This document shows, one piece after another, positions 39,462 to 47,680 of a stretch of 64,000 nt of DNA. The stretch lies in IMG/VR virus record IMGVR_UViG_3300028394_000057, positions 1 through 64,000 of that record; one strand, 5' to 3'. Source of the stretch: a virus. The notes beneath the pieces are model-generated. The model did not search any database and had not been told where the DNA came from. It worked only from the letters and a program-made list of their open reading frames with translations. Within the stretch, counting starts at the first letter, position 1. Each line of letters starts with the position of its first letter. A program made the position numbers and the translations under genes.

Positions 39462-40115
39462 ATGAGCGTAATTAAAGGGCTAAAAGATATCGGTGCATTA
39501 ATGGATAAGCCAAAATATGAAAACAATGGTCAAAAAGTTCGCTGGGTAAAACTGGCTGACGGACAATCTGCAAGAGTTCGCTTTGTTGAAGAACTTGATA
39601 CAGATTCAGCAAACTACGATGAAAGTCGTGGTCTATCTGTGGTAATCGCAGAACACACTAATCCAAAGGATTACAAGCGTAAGGCAGTTTGTACAATTGA
39701 CTCTGAGGGTCGTTGCTATGGTTGTGAAATGGGTCGTAAAGAACCAAAGGGCGGATGGCGTTCACGTCTTCGCTGGTATGGTAACGTCATCATTGATGAT
39801 GGTACTGAAGCACCTTATGTGGCTGTATGGTCACAAGGTATTTCAAAGCAGTCTGCTTTCGGAAATCTCCGTGAGTATGCTATTGAGACTGGCTCTATCT
39901 CTAACCTAGAGTGGAAGATTAAGCGTAATGGTCAGGGAACTGAAACCAACTACACATTGCTTCCAACTAAGCCTGACACAGAACCATTCAAGTTCGATGG
40001 CATTGAGCCATTCAATCTTGAAAAGGTTGTTCGTGAAGTCGCTTATGCAGAGCAGGAGAATTTCTACTTCGGTTTTGATGCTCCATCTCTAACATCCAGC
40101 AACACTGACTGGTAA
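39462..40115 (+). CDS. Single-stranded DNA-binding protein (putative, phage type)
   Basis: 217 residues, ribosome site AAGGAG. The centre has an OB-like strand pattern (GQSARVRFVEEL...GLSVVIAEHTNP...RLRWYGNVIIDDG). A Cys cluster CTIDSEGRCYGC may bind zinc, as in T4 gp32-type proteins. The last residues (SLTSSNTDW) form an acidic/aromatic tip like the protein-docking tail of single-strand binding proteins. Its position between primase and polymerase fits. Sequence alone does not prove the family, but the neighbours and layout make it the best call. A hairpin follows the gene. Confidence 0.65.
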   Translation: MSVIKGLKDIGALMDKPKYENNGQKVRWVKLADGQSARVRFVEELDTDSANYDESRGLSVVIAEHTNPKDYKRKAVCTIDSEGRCYGCEMGRKEPKGGWRSRLRWYGNVIIDDGTEAPYVAVWSQGISKQSAFGNLREYAIETGSISNLEWKIKRNGQGTETNYTLLPTKPDTEPFKFDGIEPFNLEKVVREVAYAEQENFYFGFDAPSLTSSNTDW

Positions 40116-40125
40116 AAATAAATGT

Positions 40126-40159
40126 AATGGGGGTAGACGATTCGCTCTCTGCCCCCATT
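40126..40159 (+). terminator. Strong hairpin between SSB-like and polymerase genes
   Basis: A 12-base stem, AATGGGGGTAGA with TCTGCCCCCATT (one G-T pair), and a 10-base loop. It is followed by CTTCATCTCT rather than a T-run, so it may attenuate or stabilise mRNA ends rather than terminate fully. Confidence 0.65.
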
Positions 40160-40188
40160 CTTCATCTCTAACTTAAGGAAAATTTTAT

Positions 40189-43100
40189 ATGAGTTATGCT
40201 GGACTGCACGTTCACACTCACTACTCGCTATTTGATGGAATAGCAACACCACAAGAATATGTGGACAGGGCAATCGAAATTGGAATGCCAGCCATCGCAA
40301 TCACAGACCACGGTTCGCTATCTGGACATCGTGAAATGTATCGTACCGCTATTGAAAAGGGTATAAAACCAATTCTTGGTGTTGAAGGATATATTGCACA
40401 AGACCGCTTTGACCAGAGAGATAAAACAGAGCGTGAAGACACACCACTAAACCCTGTATACAATCACTTAATTATTCTTGCTAAGAATGAAAAAGGTCTA
40501 GAGAATCTAAACAAACTAAATGAGATTGCTTGGACTGAGGGTTTCTATAAGAAGCCTCGTATGGATTGGGAATCTCTAGAAAAATATAAAGAAGGACTTA
40601 TCATTACTTCTGGATGTCTATCTGGTTTCTTGGCTAAGGCTATTGAAGCAGATGACCTTGCTGCTGCTAAAGAACATTTGCAGTGGGCTAAGAAAACATT
40701 TGGCGATGACTACTACATTGAAGTTATGCCACACAATCCACCAGAGATTAATAAAACTATTCTTGCTCTTGCAGATGAGTTTGGTATCAAGCCTATCGTT
40801 ACTCCAGATTGTCACCACGCTAGTCCAGAACAGCGTGAGATTCAGGAACTTAAACTAATCCTAAATACTTATTCAAACAAAGTTCAGAAAGATGCAAACT
40901 TTGCTGGTACTCAAAAGTATGACAACCTTATGGATAAGTTAGATTACTTGTATGGGGCTGACCGTCAGATTACTTTTAGAGATTATGAAATTCATTTGCT
41001 TTCTGATGAAGAGATGCACAAGTCTATGGAATCGCAGGGTATTGTAAGACAAGATATGTATGATAATACTATTGAGATTATGAACAAGGTTGAAGATTAC
41101 AATATCAAAGACCACTTAGACTTGCTACCAGCACAGTATCAGAATCCAGACCAAGAACTTTATGAACTTGCTATGGAGGGTTTGGTTGCTCGTGGTGTAG
41201 GTGCTGACCCTGCATATCACATTAGGGCTGAAGAAGAACTTCAAATCATTAAGGATAAAAACTTTGCTCCTTACTTCCTAGTTGTTCGTAACATGATTAA
41301 CTGGGCTAAGAAAGAAGGCATTATGGTTGGTCCAGGACGTGGTTCGTCTGCTGGTTCTCTAGTTTGTTATGCGTTAGGGATTACTGATATTGACCCTATT
41401 GAGCATGGTCTTCTTTTCTTCCGTTTTATCAATCCAGAACGTAATGACTTTCCAGATATTGATACAGATATTCAAGATTCAAGACGTGAAGATGTCAAAG
41501 ATTATCTAGTTAGACAGTATAGGCATGTTGCTTCTATTGCCACATTCCTTGAGTTCAAGGGTAAAGGTATGATTAGAGATATTGCTCGTGTGTTAAACAT
41601 TCCACTACCAGATGTGAACAAGGTTCTCAAACTGGTTGATGACTGGGATGATTATTTAAGGTCTAAGTCTACTCAGGAGTTCCGTGAGAAGTATCCAGAG
41701 ATTGAACTTTATGGTGAACAAATGCGTGGTCGTATTCGTGGTACTGGTATTCACGCTGCTGGTGTAGTTACTGCTAAAGAGCCTATCTTTAAGTATGCAC
41801 CACTAGAGACTAGAACAACTCCAGGTAGCAAGGAACGTATTCCAGTAGTAGCAGTAGACATGGAAGAAGCAGAACGTATTGGTCTAATTAAGATTGATGC
41901 TTTGGGTCTTAAGACTTTATCTGTTATTCAGGATACTTTGGCTATCATTAAGGAACGTACTGGTACTGATGTTGACTTATATAAACTAGATATGAAAGAT
42001 GCAAATGTATATCGCATGCTTTCTGATGGCTATACCAAGGGCGTATTCCAATGTGAAGCAACACCTTATACTAACTTGCTTGTTAAAATGGGTATCAAAA
42101 ACTTTTCAGAACTTGCTGCTTCTAACGCTTTGGTTCGTCCAGGTGCTATGAATACAATTGGTAAAGATTATGTTGCTCGTAAACATGGTAAGCAAAATAT
42201 TGATTACAAGCATGAAGTGTTAAAAGCATTCACACAAGAAACCTATGGATGTATTCTATATCAGGAACAGGTTATGCTTGCCTGTGTGGAACTTGGTGGA
42301 ATGACAATGGCTGAAGCGGATAAGGTTCGTAAGATTATTGGTAAGAAGAAAGATGCTAAAGAATTTGATGTGTTCAAAGACAAGTTCGTTGCTGGTGCTT
42401 CTAGATTCTTAACTCCAAATGCTGCTCAAGACCTTTGGCATGACTTCGAAGCCCACGCTGGATACTCGTTTAACAAGTCTCACGCTGTGGCTTACTCAAC
42501 AGTTTCTTACTGGACTGCATGGCTAAAGCACAATTATCCTATTGAGTTTATGTATTCATTGCTCAAGAATGAAAGTGATAAAGATGCTCGTACTGAATAT
42601 TTGATTGAAGCAAAACGTATGGGTATTCCTGTTCGCTTGCCACACATCAACGAATCAGATGTTGATTTTAAAATCGAGGGTAAAGGAATTCGCTTTGGAC
42701 TATCATCTATTAAGTTTATTAGTGATAACATTGCTAATAAGTATCTTGCCGCTAGACCTTTTGGTTCTTACAAAGAACTAGAAGAGTTTACATTTGGTAA
42801 GGGCAATGGTGTTAACAGTCGTGCATTACAGGCTCTACGCCTTGTAGGAGCCGCTACTTTTGAAGACCAACCTAGAAACGATGAAGAAGTTCGTGAGAAC
42901 CTTTACGAGTATCTTAACCTACCAGAATTTAATACATCAATTCCACAACACTATCACGCATTCATTAATGACGTGGAAGAGTACGAAGAAAAGGGTGCAT
43001 ACATTCTAATGGGGATGATTAAGAACATCAAGCGTGGTGATGGCTGGTCAAGAGTAGAACTACTAGATAAAACTGGTAGCACTGGAATCTTTGATGAAGC

Positions 43101-43470
43101 AAACACAACTATTGAAGCAGGTAAGACCTATATAGTTCTTGCAAGTGATAATAGAATTGTTACTGCTATTCCAGCAGATGAAACTAAAGGTAATTTGTCT
43201 GGGCTAATTAAGATTCTTAACTATCGTCAGTTGCCATACAAAGATGATGAACTATTTGTAGTGTCATTTAAGCCAAGGGTAACTAAGGCTGGTAAAAAGA
43301 TGGCTTCTCTCGTTCTGGCAGACACTAATCGTGATATGCACAGCGTAACAGTATTTCCAACAGCATTCCCAAGGGCTTACATGAAGATTGATGAAGGAAA
43401 TGTGTATAAATTCTCTTTAGGTAAAACTAAAGATGGAACAACAATTATGGAAGATGTAGAAAATGTTTGA
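40189..43470 (+). CDS. dnaE: DNA polymerase III alpha subunit (DnaE-type) with PHP domain
   Basis: 1093 residues; replicative polymerase of the C family. The N-terminal PHP domain shows the full metal-site pattern: LHVHTHYSLFDG, AITDHGSL, GVEGYI and VTPDCHHAS, suggesting an intact 3'-5' exonuclease. The palm has PGRGSSAGSLVCY, catalytic Asp425 and Asp427 in PDIDTDIQD, and Asp570 in IKIDALGLKTL. C-terminal regions include the helix-hairpin-helix area (IDALGLKT onward) and an OB-like segment near 950-1060. It is slightly shorter than bacterial DnaE (~1160). AAGGAAAAT precedes the ATG. It overlaps the MazG gene by 8 bases. Confidence 0.95.
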   Translation: MSYAGLHVHTHYSLFDGIATPQEYVDRAIEIGMPAIAITDHGSLSGHREMYRTAIEKGIKPILGVEGYIAQDRFDQRDKTEREDTPLNPVYNHLIILAKNEKGLENLNKLNEIAWTEGFYKKPRMDWESLEKYKEGLIITSGCLSGFLAKAIEADDLAAAKEHLQWAKKTFGDDYYIEVMPHNPPEINKTILALADEFGIKPIVTPDCHHASPEQREIQELKLILNTYSNKVQKDANFAGTQKYDNLMDKLDYLYGADRQITFRDYEIHLLSDEEMHKSMESQGIVRQDMYDNTIEIMNKVEDYNIKDHLDLLPAQYQNPDQELYELAMEGLVARGVGADPAYHIRAEEELQIIKDKNFAPYFLVVRNMINWAKKEGIMVGPGRGSSAGSLVCYALGITDIDPIEHGLLFFRFINPERNDFPDIDTDIQDSRREDVKDYLVRQYRHVASIATFLEFKGKGMIRDIARVLNIPLPDVNKVLKLVDDWDDYLRSKSTQEFREKYPEIELYGEQMRGRIRGTGIHAAGVVTAKEPIFKYAPLETRTTPGSKERIPVVAVDMEEAERIGLIKIDALGLKTLSVIQDTLAIIKERTGTDVDLYKLDMKDANVYRMLSDGYTKGVFQCEATPYTNLLVKMGIKNFSELAASNALVRPGAMNTIGKDYVARKHGKQNIDYKHEVLKAFTQETYGCILYQEQVMLACVELGGMTMAEADKVRKIIGKKKDAKEFDVFKDKFVAGASRFLTPNAAQDLWHDFEAHAGYSFNKSHAVAYSTVSYWTAWLKHNYPIEFMYSLLKNESDKDARTEYLIEAKRMGIPVRLPHINESDVDFKIEGKGIRFGLSSIKFISDNIANKYLAARPFGSYKELEEFTFGKGNGVNSRALQALRLVGAATFEDQPRNDEEVRENLYEYLNLPEFNTSIPQHYHAFINDVEEYEEKGAYILMGMIKNIKRGDGWSRVELLDKTGSTGIFDEANTTIEAGKTYIVLASDNRIVTAIPADETKGNLSGLIKILNYRQLPYKDDELFVVSFKPRVTKAGKKMASLVLADTNRDMHSVTVFPTAFPRAYMKIDEGNVYKFSLGKTKDGTTIMEDVENV

Positions 43471-43801
43471 TGAAGTAGCAAAAGAACTGCACGAAGCCGC
43501 AGTAGAAAAAGGTTTTTGGGGCATTGCCTATAACAATGATGACAAGGAATCCTTGGATATATTTATGACTAAACAACTAATGATGATTGTGTCAGAGGCG
43601 GTAGAGGTTATGGAAGCAATTCGAAAGTCCAAAGGACCAGAAGAAGTAGCAGATGAAATGGCTGACATTATTATTCGCACTCTTGACTTGTACGCAGGTC
43701 TCCGTGAGTTTGAGTATGTCAATGGTAGCCTTGACGATGCTTTTGAAAAGAAGACTGGCTACAATAAGTCTAGACCAGAAAGACATGGGGTTCGTTTCTA
43801 A
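43463..43801 (+). CDS. mazG: MazG-like nucleotide pyrophosphohydrolase
   Basis: 112 residues, all-alpha NTP-PPase. Metal ligands are visible as Glu45-x2-Glu48 (SEAVEVMEAI) and Glu65-x2-Asp68 (ADEMADIIIRTLDLY), the ExxE...ExxD signature. These enzymes hydrolyse NTPs or dNTPs to monophosphates; phage versions may clean the nucleotide pool or alter alarmone levels, which is not decided here. It is wedged between polymerase (8-base overlap) and recombinase (one-base overlap), so it is co-translated with the replication genes. Confidence 0.85.
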   Translation: MFDEVAKELHEAAVEKGFWGIAYNNDDKESLDIFMTKQLMMIVSEAVEVMEAIRKSKGPEEVADEMADIIIRTLDLYAGLREFEYVNGSLDDAFEKKTGYNKSRPERHGVRF

Positions 43802-44808
43802 TGACAACTATCGAAGAAGCAATGGCAGCACTAGACCCACGCATTCGTAAGCGTTTGACTAATGGTGTTGGATTTAAAACAGAATATCAGGCTACCCCTA
43901 GTTTTGGACTTAACCGTGCACTTAATGGTGGACTACCTATGGGCAGACAGGTATTGGTTTGGGGAAGCAAGTCTTCTGCTAAGTCTTCACTTTGTCTACA
44001 GATGGTTGCTCTGGCTCAGGAAGAAGGCAAGTTGTGTGCTTGGATTGATGCAGAGATGGCTTACTCTGAAGACTGGGCTAAAAGACTTGGGGTAGACACA
44101 GATAAACTTATTGTGTCACAAGCCAGAACTATTAATGAGATGGTTGATGTGGGAACTAACCTAATGAACGCAGGGGTAGACTTGATTGTAATTGATTCAA
44201 TTACATCACTGCTACCTGCTATCTATTTTGAAAAGGATACTGATGAACTTAAACAATTGGAAAATACTAAACAGATTGGTGCGGAGTCTAGAGATTTTAG
44301 TAACGCTTGGAAGATGCTTAATTATGCTAATAATAAAGTTAAGCCAACCCTTATGGTTCTTATTTCGCAATCTCGTAACAATATTTCTGCTATGTATACT
44401 AGTCAACAGCCTTCAGGCGGTCAGGCTACTAAGTTTTATTCATCAACGGTTATCAAGTTATTCTCTTCCGAATCAGACAATCAAGCAATTAAAGGCAAGA
44501 TTGCAATTGGCGATAAACTCATTGAAGAAAAGATTGGTAGGAAAGTTCGTTGGGAGATTCAATTTAGCAAAACATCGCCAGCCTTCCAATCTGGAGAATA
44601 CGATTTTTATTTCCGAGGCGATGTTGGCATTGATAGCATTGGTGATTTGGTTGATACTGCAGAGATGATGGGTATTGTAGAACGCACAGGTGCTTGGTAT
44701 ATCCTACCAGATGGAACTAAATTACAGGGTAGAGATAAGTTTGTGGCTCGTGTTCGTGAAGACTTGGACCTACAAGATGATATTAAGGCTAGGGTTGTTC
44801 GTGGGTAA
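43801..44808 (+). CDS. recA: RecA/UvsX-like recombinase with variant Walker A
   Basis: 335 residues; strand exchange for recombination-dependent replication. Features in order: GLNRALNGGLPMGR, Walker A GSKSSAKSS with Lys61 but Ala60 in place of the usual glycine, WIDAEMAYSEDWAKRLGVD (catalytic Glu), DLIVIDSITSLLP (Walker B), VLISQSRNN then PSGGQATKFYSS (loop L2 region). It lacks the basic C-terminal domain of bacterial RecA in recognisable form. It overlaps both neighbours by 1 and 8 bases. Confidence 0.88.
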   Translation: MTTIEEAMAALDPRIRKRLTNGVGFKTEYQATPSFGLNRALNGGLPMGRQVLVWGSKSSAKSSLCLQMVALAQEEGKLCAWIDAEMAYSEDWAKRLGVDTDKLIVSQARTINEMVDVGTNLMNAGVDLIVIDSITSLLPAIYFEKDTDELKQLENTKQIGAESRDFSNAWKMLNYANNKVKPTLMVLISQSRNNISAMYTSQQPSGGQATKFYSSTVIKLFSSESDNQAIKGKIAIGDKLIEEKIGRKVRWEIQFSKTSPAFQSGEYDFYFRGDVGIDSIGDLVDTAEMMGIVERTGAWYILPDGTKLQGRDKFVARVREDLDLQDDIKARVVRG

Positions 44809-44983
44809 ATACACAGTCTACACAGGTAAGTTTCCTTGTCATACATGCAGGGTAGAAGTAAAATCTGTAAGAGTATATCCATCAGACAAATTAATAACTT
44901 GGATGTGTCCAGACAAACATTTAAATGAAGTTAGTTTAAAAAACAATAAGAAGAAAGACTATGAGCGAGAGAAGCGAGAGTAA
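44801..44983 (+). CDS. Small zinc-ribbon-like protein
   Basis: 60 residues from GTG 44801, overlapping the recombinase stop by 8 bases. A longer frame reaches upstream but would lie wholly inside the recombinase gene, so the GTG is preferred. The motif FPCHTCRVEV, then WMCPDKHL, gives Cys-x2-Cys and Cys-x3-His, a likely zinc site. The C terminus is highly basic/acidic (KNNKKKDYEREKRE). It overlaps the next gene's start by 23 bases. A nucleic-acid-binding accessory role is plausible but unproven. Confidence 0.65.
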   Translation: MGKYTVYTGKFPCHTCRVEVKSVRVYPSDKLITWMCPDKHLNEVSLKNNKKKDYEREKRE

Positions 44984-45260
44984 GCGTATTGGTGCTAAAC
45001 AGCACAAGAACTCTGGCAGGGGTACTCACAAGGGCGATGCTTCTTGGGAAGGGTTTACTGTTGACTTCAAAGAGGTTGGCAAGTCCTTTACCCTGAATAA
45101 AGATGTTTGGGCTAAGGCAACTACAGATGCTATTCGTAATAATAATAACCCAGCAATTGTAGTTGTCCTTGGCGATACTGGAATCAAAACAAGACTAGCA
45201 GTCATTGAGTTGTCTTTGCTAGAGATGATACTTGACCTATTACCACCTGATAGTGTATAA
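44961..45260 (+). CDS. Hjc-like PD-(D/E)xK nuclease (putative Holliday junction resolvase)
   Basis: 99 residues, small nuclease scale. The arrangement GAKQHKNSGRGTHKGDASWE, then TVDFKEVGKSFTL and DVWAKATTDAI, matches archaeal-type resolvases: GSGR-like loop, Asp26, then Asp35-x-Lys37 where the family usually has Glu-x-Lys, then the serine/leucine strand and a helix. Such enzymes cut four-way junctions formed by recombination. The Asp for Glu change is conservative but worth noting. It sits downstream of the recombinase. The gene's last bases hold a promoter for the next gene. Confidence 0.6.
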   Translation: MSERSESKRIGAKQHKNSGRGTHKGDASWEGFTVDFKEVGKSFTLNKDVWAKATTDAIRNNNNPAIVVVLGDTGIKTRLAVIELSLLEMILDLLPPDSV

Positions 45261-45261
45261 T
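45232..45261 (+). promoter_or_regulatory. Promoter overlapping the end of the resolvase-like gene
   Basis: TTGACC (45232-45237), 18-base spacer, TATAAT (45256-45261), the latter covering the upstream stop codon. It serves the gene at 45287, which has TAAGGAAAC as its ribosome site. Confidence 0.7.
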
Positions 45262-45286
45262 AGAACTATAACATTAAGGAAACAAA

Positions 45287-45592
45287 ATGGAACAAACACA
45301 GACAACAATTGAACAGGTCAATGGTCTTACAGAGATTGCTGACTTTATGAATGATGAAGAACTGACTACTGCTCTTACCTTTATTGCTAAGGTAATTCTT
45401 AAGCCAGATATTCCCCTTAACGTTGCACAAGTAGAAATCGTTCGTTTGCAAGCAATTGCTGCGAAGATGTCTTTCAAAGCCACATGGCTTACTAACGTAG
45501 ATAAAGGAGACAGAGCGAAAAAGAATATTTACTACACCGCTGCAGAGGCTATTAACAACCTCGTATCGGCTCTTAAATATATTACTCGCTAA
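45287..45592 (+). CDS. Small helical protein, function unknown
   Basis: 101 residues, predicted all-helical (TEIADFMNDEELTTALTFIA; VAQVEIVRLQAIAAKMSFKA; AAEAINNLVSALKYI). No motif is recognised and no membrane span is obvious. It begins a new transcription unit that continues into the Cas4-like nuclease, 6 bases after its stop. A helper of the nuclease or a DNA-binding helical bundle are possibilities; neither is supported beyond location. Confidence 0.65.
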   Translation: MEQTQTTIEQVNGLTEIADFMNDEELTTALTFIAKVILKPDIPLNVAQVEIVRLQAIAAKMSFKATWLTNVDKGDRAKKNIYYTAAEAINNLVSALKYITR

Positions 45593-45598
45593 ATTATC

Positions 45599-46408
45599 AT
45601 GGCTAAAAATTTATTGCAACAAGTGATGCTCAAGAAGATTGATGCGAATCCAAATTCAAAACCTTCATTCCTTGACAAAGAAGCATTGATTGAAAAGATT
45701 AACTCTGGTTATACTGTCAATCGTGTAGATAAGTTTCAAACAAAGAAAACATTTGCACCTAGCACAATAGCATTCTCTCATGGAGAATGTCCACGCTATT
45801 GGTATCTAGCCTTTGAGGGTGCAAACTTTACAGACAATGCTGATGCTTATGGCGGTGCGAACATGACTGCTGGTACAAAGGCACACGAAAGAATTCAAGC
45901 AGCAATGGGCAATGTCCCTGGTCTGCTTGTAGATTCGGAATTCAAGGTAACATACGACAGCCCACCAATTTTTGGCTATGGGGATGTTATTCTTAATTGG
46001 GAAGACCAAGAGTTACTTGGTGAGATTAAGACAATGCCGAATGAAGGATTTGAGTATCGCAAAAGTGCAGGTAAGCCAAAACTAGGGCATATGGTCCAGT
46101 TGCTTATTTACATGAAGATTCTTAATAGAAGCAAAGCAATCCTGATTTATGAAAACAAGAACAATCACGAACTGTTGATTTTTCCTGTAGAATTAAATCA
46201 GTATATGTACGAGTGGGTAGAGAACGCTTTTGAATGGATGAGGAATGTTCGAAAGGCTTGGGAAGATAAAACCCTGCCAGAGAAAAATTATCGTTCTAAT
46301 TCAAAGATATGCAAGACATGCCCTATACAAGCGGCTTGTGCTTCTGCAGGTTCTGGAGAGATAAAAATTAAATCTCTGGAGCCTTTAAATGAAGAACAAA
46401 CACTGTAA
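45599..46408 (+). CDS. Cas4/RecB-like PD-(D/E)xK nuclease with iron-sulfur cysteines
   Basis: 269 residues. Nuclease motifs: AGTKAHERIQ with His96 (motif I), GYGDVIL with Asp129, LLGEIKT with Glu142 and Lys144, then HMVQLLIYMKIL (QxxxY-like helix). Four cysteines, Cys64 in GECPRYW and Cys238/Cys241/Cys247 in ICKTCPIQAAC, reproduce the 4Fe-4S ligand pattern of Cas4 and AddB-type exonucleases. No CRISPR array or other cas gene is present, so it is a phage recombination or end-processing exonuclease (inference). It ends with a 20-base overlap with a zinc-finger gene. Confidence 0.82.
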   Translation: MAKNLLQQVMLKKIDANPNSKPSFLDKEALIEKINSGYTVNRVDKFQTKKTFAPSTIAFSHGECPRYWYLAFEGANFTDNADAYGGANMTAGTKAHERIQAAMGNVPGLLVDSEFKVTYDSPPIFGYGDVILNWEDQELLGEIKTMPNEGFEYRKSAGKPKLGHMVQLLIYMKILNRSKAILIYENKNNHELLIFPVELNQYMYEWVENAFEWMRNVRKAWEDKTLPEKNYRSNSKICKTCPIQAACASAGSGEIKIKSLEPLNEEQTL

Positions 46409-46688
46409 TTGGTGCGATAAGCAATTTCAAACTAAACTATCTTATCAGATATACTGCTCTGCTGAATGCAGGGAACAAGCAACTAGAGAAAAGATTGCTG
46501 AAAAATATTTAAAGGATAAGGTAAAGAAGCGTGTTGGAAAAGTCAGACTTTGTAAATCTTGTAACAAACAATTGTCAATCTACACCGAGGAAACTATTTG
46601 TCAAAATTGCGAGGTAAATCCAGATGACGTTAAAGACACTCTTAAAGAGATTAAGGATATCCTAAATGGTAAAACTAAACTTGACTAA
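46389..46688 (+). CDS. Double zinc-ribbon protein
   Basis: 99 residues. Two cysteine clusters are seen: CNWCDKQF...YCSAECREQ at residues ~6-28 and LCKSCNKQLS...ICQNCEVN at ~54-75, both compatible with zinc ribbons or HNH-associated zinc knuckles. Between them lies a basic helix (AEKYLKDKVKKRVGKV). No catalytic residues are visible. Overlaps of 20 bases upstream and 23 bases downstream place it tightly between two nucleases, suggesting a DNA-binding partner. Confidence 0.7.
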   Translation: MKNKHCNWCDKQFQTKLSYQIYCSAECREQATREKIAEKYLKDKVKKRVGKVRLCKSCNKQLSIYTEETICQNCEVNPDDVKDTLKEIKDILNGKTKLD

Positions 46689-47241
46689 AAAACCAAAACG
46701 ATTCTGTGCTATTGATGCCAGTACAAACAGCCTAGCGTTTGCCATCTTTGACGATAATAAAATTATTGCTTGTGGCAAGATTAAGTTTGAGGGCGTGTCT
46801 ACCTATGACAAGGTTATGGATGCTGCTAAGAAAACAAAAGCCTTCTTTGATAAGTTTGATTTTGATACTATTATAATTGAACACACAGTCTTTATGAACA
46901 GTCCTAAGACTGCCGCTCAGTTGGCTATGGTTCAGGGAGCATTGCTTGGTGCTGCATCTATGGCTGGGGTAAAGAAGATTGGCTCAGTCTCACCTATGAC
47001 ATGGCAGAACTTTATTGGCAACAAGAAGATAACCAAAGAAGAAAAACACGAGATACAGAAAAAGAATCCAGGAAAATCTGTGTCTTGGTTTAAGAATGAA
47101 GAACGAAGTATTCGAAAACAAAGAACAATTAACTTTGTTAATATAAACTATGATAAGCAGTTAGACGATGACGATGTTGCAGATGCTTGTGCTATTGGTC
47201 ATTGGGCTTTAAAAAATTGGGACAAGGCGTTTGGATACTGA
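46666..47241 (+). CDS. ruvC: RuvC-like Holliday junction resolvase
   Basis: 191 residues with an RNase H-like fold: Asp17 in FCAIDASTNSLAFAIFD (first strand), Glu72 in TIIIEHTVFMNSP, and the late acidic group DDDDVADACAIGHWAL with Asp170/Asp173. This matches RuvC-type resolvases that cut branched DNA before packaging. An insertion around residues 115-150 (Lys/Glu-rich) is longer than in bacterial RuvC. The stop overlaps the next ATG by one base (TGATG). Confidence 0.82.
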   Translation: MVKLNLTKKPKRFCAIDASTNSLAFAIFDDNKIIACGKIKFEGVSTYDKVMDAAKKTKAFFDKFDFDTIIIEHTVFMNSPKTAAQLAMVQGALLGAASMAGVKKIGSVSPMTWQNFIGNKKITKEEKHEIQKKNPGKSVSWFKNEERSIRKQRTINFVNINYDKQLDDDDVADACAIGHWALKNWDKAFGY

Positions 47242-47396
47242 TGGCTAATAAATTTTATACCAATGAGGCATGGCTTCGCAAAAGATTCCATGTAGATAAA
47301 AAAACTCCAGAGCAAATTGCTTTAGAGTGTGGCACTAGCGTAGAAACAGTCTATGTTTATTTAGCCAAGTTTAAGTTAAGGAAGTCAAAAAGATGA
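47241..47396 (+). CDS. Small helix-turn-helix protein
   Basis: 51 residues from ATG 47241, which overlaps the resolvase stop (TGATG); a longer frame upstream would be nested in the resolvase gene. The segment TPEQIALECGTSVETVYVYL is a good helix-turn-helix of the sigma-region-4/homeodomain-like type, followed by a basic KFKLRKSKR tail. It could be a DNA-binding regulator or terminase-related helper. The next gene begins 4 bases before its end (ATGA). Confidence 0.7.
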   Translation: MANKFYTNEAWLRKRFHVDKKTPEQIALECGTSVETVYVYLAKFKLRKSKR

Positions 47397-47680
47397 AAAA
47401 AGTAAAATTAGTTAAACAAATTCAAACAAAATTTGACAAAGAAGATAGCCTAGAAATCGGCAATTTTACTATTGCTAAAGGTGATATCATTAAGATAGAT
47501 GGGGAACATGGCGTAAAGTTTATGTTTGAAAGTCTTGTTACCAATACAGAAACTGGTAAAATTTGGGTGGACTGCTTTGAAATGCAAAAAGCAAAGCCTA
47601 CCATATGGCGTTCTTTTACTCCAGACAGAATAAAAAGAATTCCAACAAAACGAGGAAGACCAAAGAAAAATGTCAATTGA
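47393..47680 (+). CDS. Small beta-barrel protein with AT-hook tail
   Basis: 95 residues. Residues ~20-75 (EIGNFTIAKGDIIKIDGEHG, KFMFESLVTNTETGKIWVDCFEM) form a small strand-rich domain, and the C terminus IPTKRGRPKKNVN carries the AT-hook core RGRPKK, which binds the minor groove of AT-rich DNA. It is encoded directly before the small terminase gene (11-base overlap), so a role in genome recognition or condensation is possible. The family name is not certain. Confidence 0.68.
   Translation: MKKVKLVKQIQTKFDKEDSLEIGNFTIAKGDIIKIDGEHGVKFMFESLVTNTETGKIWVDCFEMQKAKPTIWRSFTPDRIKRIPTKRGRPKKNVN

Noticed and set aside
45599-46408. Cas4-like gene as evidence of a phage CRISPR system
   Set aside because: No repeat-spacer array and no other cas-like gene were seen anywhere in the window; Cas4/RecB-type exonucleases are common in phage recombination modules.
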